A stretch of 6,890 nucleotides of DNA, from positions 1-6,890 of the forward strand of contig DOMR01000273.1 in the NCBI GenBank assembly GCA_003509845.1. Reading direction: 5' to 3'. The first letter of the stretch is position 1. Every line of letters starts with the position of its first letter. Origin of the DNA: Chitinophagaceae bacterium (lineage in GTDB: Bacteria > Bacteroidota > Bacteroidia > Chitinophagales > Chitinophagaceae). The position numbers and the translations under genes are program-made. The notes under the pieces were generated by a model. It was not told the DNA's origin. It saw only the letters and a program-made list of their open reading frames with translations, and searched no databases. This document shows positions 1 to 5,831 of the stretch, piece by piece.

Positions 1-258
1 TACAGCCATTTCATTATCATTTTTTTTAGCATCTACACCTCTTATTCCTGCAACTTCTAACATTTTCACTTTAAAAAGTTTGGTAAATTCTGCACCATAC
101 ACATTAAAGTAATAATCTTTGAACTGTGCCATTGTCACATTGGGGCTTAAGGTTACAGTGCCTTTATGTAGTCCTAATAAACTTCCTTTTTTAACAGTTT
201 GAGAAAAGATGCAAGTTGATATTAATAACATTAAACTTAAGAATAACATTTTTTTCAT
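1..258 (-). CDS. Small secreted protein of unknown function, C-terminus beyond window
   Basis: Reading leftwards from the ATG at 258, the frame stays open for 86 codons to the window edge, so the C-terminus is missing. It begins MKKMLFLSLMLLISTCIFSQ, a clear signal peptide with a Lys-rich start, a hydrophobic core and a probable cleavage site after about residue 19 (FS-Q). The mature part includes GTVTLSPNVTMAQFKDYY and ends, in this window, with a segment containing GIRGVDAKK. I do not recognise a characterised family. The pattern recalls small orphan exported proteins of Bacteroidota. The gene starts 43 bases after the stop of the lipoprotein gene on the same strand, so the two are probably co-transcribed. 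Export is well supported; the function is unknown. Confidence 0.75.
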   Translation of the reverse strand, partial: MKKMLFLSLMLLISTCIFSQTVKKGSLLGLHKGTVTLSPNVTMAQFKDYYFNVYGAEFTKLFKVKMLEVAGIRGVDAKKNDNEMAV

Positions 259-301
259 GTTTCTATTTTTTTTGATTTTATAAAATCTTAATTTGTACTA
301 T

Positions 302-853
302 TTATTTTTTTTGAGAAGCTGCTATTTCTTCTTTTAAAGCAGTAGGATCAAAAGAAAATCTTGCAACGGAAATTTTATCATTTTCCCATTTAAAAATAAT
401 ATGCCCAGGATTAGCAACTTTAGTTTGTGTTTTCTTTCCAATACCATTCCATGTAAACCAAACTACAGTATATATATTTCCTGCTTTAACAATGTTATTT
501 TCATGTTTTTCATCCTTTATGATAGAATCTGTTTTTACATATAAATCATTCTTATCCCAATTAATACTGTCAAAATAAACATGATGTAATTGTGCCAATT
601 CTTTCCATTGTGATTTACTCATAGGCGTAGTAGAATTGAAATAAACTTTAGCCGAATCAGATACTATTTCATCAAATTTTACATAATCATTGTTTGTGTA
701 ATCTTCCAGGATATGTTTTTTAACCTTTTGAGAATAATTGTCGTCAATTCTCGCTACGGTTGATATTGACTCATCAACCTTAGTTTCATTTTGTTGGTTA
801 TTACAAGCAAAAAAAGAAGAAATCATTAATGCAATGCATAGTAGTTTTTTCAT
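302..853 (-). CDS. Predicted lipoprotein, NTF2/SnoaL-like
   Basis: This encodes 183 residues. The start MKKLLCIALMISSFFAC is a type II signal peptide with a lipobox (FFA-C), so Cys17 is probably lipidated, followed by an Asn/Gln-rich tether (NNQQNETK). That predicts anchoring in the cell envelope facing the periplasm or surface. The remainder (about residues 40-170) starts with a helix ending in YTNNDYVKFDEIVSD, followed by alternating strands including VVWFTWNGIGKK and GHIIFKWENDKISVARFSFDP. This arrangement resembles the NTF2-like/SnoaL cone fold, often annotated as nuclear transport factor 2 family protein. The fold assignment is inferred from pattern only, and no catalytic residues can be named. 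It is first in a likely two-gene leftward unit with the secreted protein ending at the window edge. No clear Bacteroidota promoter was found upstream. Confidence 0.8.
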   Translation of the reverse strand: MKKLLCIALMISSFFACNNQQNETKVDESISTVARIDDNYSQKVKKHILEDYTNNDYVKFDEIVSDSAKVYFNSTTPMSKSQWKELAQLHHVYFDSINWDKNDLYVKTDSIIKDEKHENNIVKAGNIYTVVWFTWNGIGKKTQTKVANPGHIIFKWENDKISVARFSFDPTALKEEIAASQKK

Positions 854-1114
854 GTGGATATTTTTTAATTTGAAATTGAAAAATAAGTATCATTTTGGTA
901 CTAAAAAATTTTATCTTGAATAAGAGTCACATATAACATAATGATAATCTAGAATCCCTTTTCTTATGAATACATCCCTAATTTGATCCAAAATTGGTTA
1001 ATTCTGGCATCCTAAATATTCAATGTATTGAAAATCAAAAACTTAGATTAATTATATTTCCTAATGCAAGCATTTGATACAATATAATTCAAGTAAACAT
1101 GTATACCTTTATAT
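854..1114. other. Divergent intergenic region, 261 bases
   Basis: This gap separates the leftward lipoprotein unit from the rightward membrane protein genes, so it should hold promoters for both directions. I looked for the Bacteroidota promoter pattern (TTTG, 19 bases, TAnnTTTG) and found no match with correct spacing on either strand. The only small symmetry is TTCAAT-GT-ATTGAA at 1019-1032. No RNA gene or convincing short ORF was seen: an open frame through the first 70 bases is a continuation of an antisense shadow of the lipoprotein gene. Confidence 0.5.
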
Positions 1115-1372
1115 ATGACAGATAAGCAAGTACTATTTCTCATTTTAATGATTTGGAGTATTCCCAGTACTTATTTTAGGAGTAAGTTCAGGAAAATTGT
1201 TTACCAAACAGATGATTGGAAAATAAATATTAAACCCCTTTTCAAAAAAGAGATTTTCGGTTTATTCACAAATATGTATCCAGATAATATAAATTACCTA
1301 AAAACAAGAAATTACTATCGAATCTATTTAGCTATTTATCTGATTTTATTCATAACATATAAATTTGTTTAA
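1115..1372 (+). CDS. Small two-helix membrane protein, unknown function
   Basis: The gene encodes 85 residues. There are hydrophobic segments at about residues 5-20 (QVLFLILMIWSIPSTY) and 67-83 (YRIYLAIYLILFITYKF). Between them lies a basic, aromatic loop (residues 22-65) containing FRKIVYQTDDWKINIKP and MYPDNINYLKTRN. Two membrane helices would leave both termini on the same side and the positive loop probably in the cytoplasm. The sequence composition, clean ATG and fit between neighbours support a real gene, and I have the impression of similar orphan proteins in flavobacteria, but I can assign no function. An ATG 16 bases upstream (1099) is out of frame and soon closes. The gene lies 52 bases before the DUF1295 gene, so co-transcription is possible. 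Confidence 0.7.
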   Translation: MTDKQVLFLILMIWSIPSTYFRSKFRKIVYQTDDWKINIKPLFKKEIFGLFTNMYPDNINYLKTRNYYRIYLAIYLILFITYKFV

Positions 1373-1424
1373 TAGAAATATTCTATACCCCTTAAAAAAT
1401 ACTATTTAAAAATATTTCAATCTC

Positions 1425-2291
1425 ATGAAGCAATCGCTAGTTAATTTATTATTTTCCCTCATTGCTTTTGCCATTGCATATAGCATTGCGCTATTAACTG
1501 GACTACAGGTGGTTCAGCAAGCTGTATTGATCGCCTTTGTTATCCAATGGATTATGTTTGTTCCTGCTTTTATATTTCAAACCGAAAAGTTTTATGATCT
1601 AACGGGAAGTGTTACCTACATATCCGTTGTGAGTTATATAAGCATTCAAAGTTATTCTACAACCAATGTTAATATAGGCAGCATTCTTTTAGCATCTTTC
1701 ATCATCCTATGGGCAATTCGTTTAGGAAGCTTTTTATTTACCAGAATTCATAAAAGTGGGGAAGATAAAAGATTTAAATCTATTAAACCATCACCAACAA
1801 GGTTCTTCATGACATGGACTTTACAAGGTATGTGGGTTTCTTTATGTTCGATGTGCGCCTTAACAGCAATTGCAAGTAAAAATGGTGTAATACAAAATGG
1901 GATTTTTTATATTGGCATGCTTGTTTTTATTTCTGGCTTTATTATAGAGATTATTGCTGACTGGCAAAAATCCACATTCCGAAAAAATCCTGAAAATAAA
2001 GATCAATTTATTTGTCATGGTCTTTGGTATTATTCAAGACACCCAAACTACTTTGGTGAAATTATCTTATGGTTGGGTATTTCCATCATGTCATTTTCCT
2101 CCTTATCAAGTTGGCAGTATTTCACTTTAATTTCTCCTCTTTTTACATATATGCTACTGGTTTATGTAAGCGGTGTTCGAATTTTAGAAATTTCAGGGAT
2201 GGAGAAATGGGGTCATATGGAGAGCTATCAAGAATACATCCGCACAACATCTTCCTTATTTCCATATTTTAAACTATCTAAAAAGAAATAG
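1425..2291 (+). CDS. DUF1295 membrane protein (steroid reductase / ICMT-like fold)
   Basis: This is a 288-residue polytopic membrane protein with about seven hydrophobic segments (residues 5-25, 31-51, 62-78, 85-106, 130-150, 158-178, 210-250). Family hallmarks in order are EKFYDLTGSVTYI (54-66), IRLGSFLFTRI (98-108), IIADWQKSTFR (176-186), GLWYYSRHPNYFGE (199-212) and a C-terminal YQEYIRTTSSLFPYF (268-282). The SRHPNYFGE signature is typical of the DUF1295 / 3-oxo-5-alpha-steroid 4-dehydrogenase C-terminal family, related to isoprenylcysteine methyltransferases. Its length is normal for the family. The family's substrate is mostly unknown; an NAD(P)H-linked reductase or lipid-modifying role is inference from the fold. 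DUF1295 genes are repeatedly found with photolyase genes in light and singlet-oxygen regulons of Proteobacteria, and here the photolyase operon starts 174 bases downstream. That supports, but does not prove, a shared response. Confidence 0.9.
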   Translation: MKQSLVNLLFSLIAFAIAYSIALLTGLQVVQQAVLIAFVIQWIMFVPAFIFQTEKFYDLTGSVTYISVVSYISIQSYSTTNVNIGSILLASFIILWAIRLGSFLFTRIHKSGEDKRFKSIKPSPTRFFMTWTLQGMWVSLCSMCALTAIASKNGVIQNGIFYIGMLVFISGFIIEIIADWQKSTFRKNPENKDQFICHGLWYYSRHPNYFGEIILWLGISIMSFSSLSSWQYFTLISPLFTYMLLVYVSGVRILEISGMEKWGHMESYQEYIRTTSSLFPYFKLSKKK

Positions 2292-2417
2292 AAATGATCG
2301 TTTTGGCGACGTAAACTAATTAAAATCAGAAATTAATACGCTAATTCTTTATCTATAATTTACTTCACCAAGTTATCTCGAATACAAACTTTTCCAAGAT
2401 TATATCAATATAATGAA

Positions 2418-2440
2418 AACAATTTGAATCTGAAATTGTT
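2418..2440. promoter_or_regulatory. Perfect inverted repeat upstream of photolyase operon, possible operator
   Basis: AACAATTT (2418-2425), spacer GAATCTG, AAATTGTT (2433-2440). This is an exact 8+8 base inverted repeat with a 7-base spacer, ending 25 bases before the first ATG of the operon. Its place and symmetry fit a dimeric regulator site or a small hairpin in the 5' leader. The AT-rich arms make chance occurrence plausible. No regulator gene is in the window, and which protein would bind is unknown. GTTA is repeated three times just after it (2438-2449). Confidence 0.35.
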
Positions 2441-2465
2441 AGTTAGTTAGACCAAAAGTCACTAA

Positions 2466-3956
2466 ATGTCATTACAAGTTTCAATAATATTTCCCAACCA
2501 ATTATATAAGGAAAATCCTGCTATTCACAACAATATACCCGCCTATTTGGTGGAGGAATGGCATTTTTTTAATCAATACCAATTTCACAAGGAAAAATTA
2601 GTCTTGCATAGGGCGAGTATGAAGTTTTATGAGCAGTTTTTAAAAGCGCAAGGGGTAATAGTTCATTATATTGAATCAATAGAAGCTCAAAATAGAATCG
2701 CGTTACTTATAGATAAGCTACATACTAATAAAGTCAAACAAATTCATATTGTAGATCCGGTTGATAACTGGTTATTAGAAAAAATTAAATCAAGTTGTAA
2801 AAAATATGGAATTATACTCACCATCTATGATAACCCTAATTTTTTAAATACCATTAACCAGGTAGCAGATTATTTTTTAAAAAGGAAAACCTATTTTCAA
2901 ACCGATTTTTATACCTGGCAAAGAAAGTCTAGAAATATTTTATTAGAAAAAGAGGGTAAGCCATTGGGCGGAAAATGGACGTACGATGCAGATAATAGAT
3001 CTAAATTCCCTAAAAAAGAAGCTGCACCTAAATTACCATCGGCTCCGCCAAACAAATATATAAGCGAAGCTGAAATCTATATTCAGAAAAATTATCCGAA
3101 CAATTACGGTTCAGTCAATGAGCAACATTTATTTGCTATCAATTTTGATAACACTGAAAAATGGCTTGAAGAATTTTTGCAAGACCGATTTGAACAATTT
3201 GGAATATATGAAGATGCCATTGTTGGAAAAGAATTGGTTTTACACCATTCTGTGCTGAGTCCAATGCTTAATATTGGTTTAATAAGTCCTCAGCAAATCA
3301 TAGATCAAGCAATATCCTTTTCAAATAAAAATAATGTACCATTAAATTCTTTAGAAGGGTTCGTTAGACAGATAATTGGGTGGCGTGAATTTATCAGAAT
3401 TGTTTATGAGCGGGATGGTTCAAAACAGAGAACTACCAATTACTGGAAGTTTACAAGAAAAATCCCGCCAAGTTTTTGGAAGGGTACCACGGGTATTACA
3501 CCTATTGATATTACCATAAAAAAAGTTTTAGCCACTGGATATTGCCATCATATTGAAAGGCTTATGGTACTGGGTAATTTTATGCTTTTATGCGAGTTTG
3601 ATCCCAATGAAGTGTATAAGTGGTTTATGGAAATGTTTATTGATGCATATGACTGGGTAATGGTTCCAAATGTATATGGCATGACACAGTTTGCAGATGG
3701 CGGATTAATGACCACTAAGCCATATATCAGTGGCAGCAATTATTTAATGAAAATGAGTGACTATGAAAAAGGAGAATGGCAACCCATTTGGGATGGTTTA
3801 TTTTGGCGATTTATGCATGAACATAGAACCTTTTTCTTAAGTAATCCAAGAATTGGGATGCTAGTACACACTTTTGATAAAATGAGTACGGATAAACAAA
3901 AGACGCATTTAGACAATGCTAATAATTTTTTAAAAGAATTAGATAATCAAAATTAA
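2466..3956 (+). CDS. Cryptochrome/photolyase family protein, prokaryotic (6-4) photolyase type without Fe-S cysteines
   Basis: This 496-residue protein belongs to the DPRP / FeS-BCP branch, whose Agrobacterium PhrB member repairs (6-4) photoproducts with light. The N-terminal Rossmann-like antenna domain (about 1-130) opens VSIIFPNQLYKENP and contains HKEKLVLHRASMKFY (41-55). The family linker GGKWTYDADNRSKFPKK is at 168-184. The helical FAD domain follows: LSPMLNIGLISPQ (264-276), EGFVRQIIGWREFIR (297-311), GYCHHIERLMVLGNF (358-372) and PNVYGMTQFADGG (401-413). H361 and H362 align with the HH pair of the family, including the His implicated in (6-4) repair. The protein has only three cysteines (C111, C360, C376). 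Where relatives have C-x2-C-x12-C it reads MSDYEKGEWQPIWDG (430-444), so it should not bind a 4Fe-4S cluster. Full length, no frameshift. It is the first gene of the operon; the next starts 2 bases after its stop. Family assignment is firm; (6-4) specificity is inferred. Confidence 0.93.
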   Translation: MSLQVSIIFPNQLYKENPAIHNNIPAYLVEEWHFFNQYQFHKEKLVLHRASMKFYEQFLKAQGVIVHYIESIEAQNRIALLIDKLHTNKVKQIHIVDPVDNWLLEKIKSSCKKYGIILTIYDNPNFLNTINQVADYFLKRKTYFQTDFYTWQRKSRNILLEKEGKPLGGKWTYDADNRSKFPKKEAAPKLPSAPPNKYISEAEIYIQKNYPNNYGSVNEQHLFAINFDNTEKWLEEFLQDRFEQFGIYEDAIVGKELVLHHSVLSPMLNIGLISPQQIIDQAISFSNKNNVPLNSLEGFVRQIIGWREFIRIVYERDGSKQRTTNYWKFTRKIPPSFWKGTTGITPIDITIKKVLATGYCHHIERLMVLGNFMLLCEFDPNEVYKWFMEMFIDAYDWVMVPNVYGMTQFADGGLMTTKPYISGSNYLMKMSDYEKGEWQPIWDGLFWRFMHEHRTFFLSNPRIGMLVHTFDKMSTDKQKTHLDNANNFLKELDNQN

Positions 3957-3958
3957 CT

Positions 3959-4573
3959 ATGAAAGTACAAATAACAGCAAGCGATTTAATACAGATGGAG
4001 CAACGGAAAAGGGCGCACTTAATCAATAGTGTCGGAGGCTTTAAAAGTGTTTGTCTTATTGGTACCGTTGATAAAATTGGACAAACTAATTTGGCAATTT
4101 TTAGCTCTATTGTGCATATTGGTGCTAATCCTCCATTAATTAGTTTCATCATGCGACCAGATTCTGTTGAACGACACACATTAGCGAATATCTTGGAAAC
4201 TGGCTCTTATACCATTAATCATTTAAACAAGTCAATCTATGAACAAGCACACCAAAGTTCAGCAAGGTATTCTAAAGAGGTATCCGAATTTGATGCAACA
4301 GGTTTAAGTACCGAATATAAAGCTAATTGCAAGTCGCCATTTGTAAAAGAAAGTAATATACAAATTGAACTTGAATTTAAACAACGAATCGATTTAGCCA
4401 TCAATAATACCATCATGATTATCGGCGAAATTAAAAATATATATTTTCCCGAGGGCTGTATGCAGGAAGATGGCTTCTTGGATATTGAAAAAGCTGGAAC
4501 GATCACTTGCTCTGGGCTTGATAGCTATCATTTATCTAAAAGTTTAGCGCGATTGCCTTATGCAAAAGTATAA
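3959..4573 (+). CDS. Flavin reductase family protein (FMN-binding split barrel)
   Basis: This 204-residue protein carries the flavin reductase-like split-barrel domain. Strand-rich segments run from VGGFKSVCLIGTVDK (25-39) to NLAIFSSIVHIGANPPLISF (44-63), the usual flavin phosphate and isoalloxazine contact region. These are followed by RHTLANILETGSYTINHL (72-89), HQSSARYSKEVSEF (98-111) and the family-typical C-terminus GLDSYHLSKSLARLPYAK (186-203). Members bind FMN or FAD and either reduce free flavin with NAD(P)H or act as flavin-dependent oxidoreductases; the direct substrate here is not visible. The gene starts 2 bases after the upstream photolyase stop, and its last 14 bases overlap the next photolyase gene, which implies coupled translation. 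Location between two FAD enzymes that need fully reduced FADH- suggests a role in supplying or keeping reduced flavin. That link is inference. Confidence 0.9.
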   Translation: MKVQITASDLIQMEQRKRAHLINSVGGFKSVCLIGTVDKIGQTNLAIFSSIVHIGANPPLISFIMRPDSVERHTLANILETGSYTINHLNKSIYEQAHQSSARYSKEVSEFDATGLSTEYKANCKSPFVKESNIQIELEFKQRIDLAINNTIMIIGEIKNIYFPEGCMQEDGFLDIEKAGTITCSGLDSYHLSKSLARLPYAKV

Positions 4574-5684
4574 CCATTTTTTTCCTACGGATTACGAGTC
4601 AATCCTTTCTAAAATAAATGCAATTCATCCTGAGAGATATGCAAAAACAAGAAATTTCTTAAATGGAGATATTACTTATTTGTCCCCATATATTTCAAGG
4701 GGGGTAATATCGACAAAACAGGTAATGAATACTATTTTTAAAAATGGTTTTACTTTTTTACAAAGTGAGAAATTAATTCAAGAACTTGCTTGGCGTGAAT
4801 ATTACCAAAGAATATGGCAGGTTAAAAAAGAACAAATTTGGGATGATTTAAAACAGGCACAACCAGGGGTTAGTCATCATGAAATGTTGAATTCTTTATT
4901 AAACTGTGATACGGGGATTCAAGTAATTGATGAACAAATTAATCATCTATACGAAGCAGGATATTTACATAACCATATAAGAATGTATGTAGCATCTATT
5001 ACCTGTAATATTGGTAAAGCGCATTGGAAAATGCCTGCTAAATGGCTATACTATCATTTGTTGGATGGCGATATAGCAAGTAATAATTGCAGTTGGCAAT
5101 GGGTGGCAGCATCATTTTCTTCTAAAAAATATTATTGTAATCAAGAAAATATTAATAAGTACACTCATACAAACCAAATGGGTACTTTCTTAGATAACAC
5201 TTATGAACATATCACTCGGATGGGAGTACCTGATCATTTAACGGTTACAACTATATTAAAATTGAATACTGTTTTACCAGACAAGAAAATTCCATCACTA
5301 GATTTTACAAAACCTACTCTGATATACAACGCCTATAATTTAGATCCAACTTGGCGTACAAATGAAAATGTAAACAGGGTATTACTTTTAGAGCCATCTC
5401 ATTTTAATGCGAATCCAGTGAGTGAAAAAGTGTTAGATTTCGTGCTTGCACTTTCTAAAAATATTCCTGGCATACAAGTGTTTGTTGGAGAAGTATCAGA
5501 AATTGTAGCGCTCTATAATGAATGTAATATGGAGATAAACGAACTACTCATTTCAAAAGAACATCTAGCATTTGAATATTATCCCGGTATTAAAGATCAA
5601 CGAGATTGGATGTTCCCGTCTGTTACTGGTTATTACCCTTCCTTTTTTAATTTTTGGAAAAAATGTACTCAATCAATGAGATGA
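4560..5684 (+). CDS. CPD-photolyase-like FAD protein with reversed domain order
   Basis: This 374-residue protein starts directly in the photolyase helical FAD domain and has no N-terminal antenna domain. Segments matching class I CPD photolyases are YLSPYISRGVISTKQV (40-55), ELAWREYYQRI (75-85), TGIQVIDEQINHLYEAGYL (118-136), HNHIRMYVAS (137-146) and DGDIASNNCSWQW (169-181). By alignment from memory with E. coli PhrB, E75, W78, N138, M142 and W181 match the substrate contacts E274, W277, N341, M345 and W384. N175 matches N378 next to flavin N5, and W179 and W156 match W382 and W359, with the same 23-residue spacing. The canonical tail after WQW is replaced by FSSKKYYCNQENINKY (186-201). Residues about 252-366 then form a beta-alpha-beta domain (TLIYNAYN, RVLLLEPSHF, GIQVFVGEVSEI, ISKEH), resembling a photolyase Rossmann domain placed at the C-terminus. 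It is the last gene of the operon, overlapping the flavin reductase by 14 bases. A repair role is likely but unproven; a photoreceptor role is possible. Confidence 0.85.
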   Translation: MQKYNHFFPTDYESILSKINAIHPERYAKTRNFLNGDITYLSPYISRGVISTKQVMNTIFKNGFTFLQSEKLIQELAWREYYQRIWQVKKEQIWDDLKQAQPGVSHHEMLNSLLNCDTGIQVIDEQINHLYEAGYLHNHIRMYVASITCNIGKAHWKMPAKWLYYHLLDGDIASNNCSWQWVAASFSSKKYYCNQENINKYTHTNQMGTFLDNTYEHITRMGVPDHLTVTTILKLNTVLPDKKIPSLDFTKPTLIYNAYNLDPTWRTNENVNRVLLLEPSHFNANPVSEKVLDFVLALSKNIPGIQVFVGEVSEIVALYNECNMEINELLISKEHLAFEYYPGIKDQRDWMFPSVTGYYPSFFNFWKKCTQSMR

Positions 5685-5758
5685 TTTTTTTGTTAAACTT
5701 ATCATCCTAATTCTTCAGTTTACACTTAACAATTTACTAATTCTTGCACCTGTTTTTT

Positions 5759-5779
5759 TGAACTTAATGTTCATATGAA
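5759..5779. promoter_or_regulatory. Overlapping small inverted repeats before the dehydrogenase gene
   Basis: TGAAC-TTAAT-GTTCA (5759-5773) is an inverted repeat with 5-base arms. It overlaps the 10-base perfect palindrome TTCATATGAA (5770-5779). Both lie 50-75 bases upstream of the dehydrogenase ATG, a usual place for an operator. The arms are short and AT-rich, so this is a weak call. No convincing Bacteroidota promoter with correct spacing is attached; the nearest partial match is TATTATTTG at 5795-5803. Confidence 0.2.
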
Positions 5780-5831
5780 TGCAACAAAAGTCTTTATTAT
5801 TTGTTATTAAATCATACAAAAAAGATTAAGT

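Noticed and set aside
738..923. Plus-strand ORF of 61 codons opposite the lipoprotein gene
   Set aside because: Mostly antisense to a clear lipoprotein gene with a signal peptide; its translation has no family features.
1019..1032. TTCAAT-GT-ATTGAA inverted repeat in the divergent gap
   Set aside because: Short and AT-rich, not placed at a promoter I can identify; probably chance.
1073..1111. TTTG (1073-1076) and TACCTTTA (1104-1111) as a Bacteroidota promoter
   Set aside because: Spacing is 27 bases instead of about 19, and the second box lies only 3 bases before the ATG.
2069..2272. ORF of 67 codons in another frame inside the DUF1295 gene
   Set aside because: Lies wholly inside a strongly supported gene; hydrophobic content is a by-product of the overlapping membrane segments.
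3548..4506. Minus-strand ORFs at 3548-3739, 3919-4179 and 4237-4506
   Set aside because: All are antisense to the photolyase and flavin reductase genes, whose motifs are clear; none has a recognisable domain.
5082..5684. C-terminal part of the second photolyase as a frameshifted or fused remnant of another gene
   Set aside because: The frame is open and continuous, composition does not change, and the domain has a regular strand-helix pattern, so an intact, rearranged protein is more likely than a broken one.
5680..5706. GATGAT...ATCATC inverted repeat after the photolyase operon as a terminator
   Set aside because: Only 6-base AT-rich arms with a 15-base loop, and the T-tract lies in the loop rather than after the stem, so it does not look like an intrinsic terminator.
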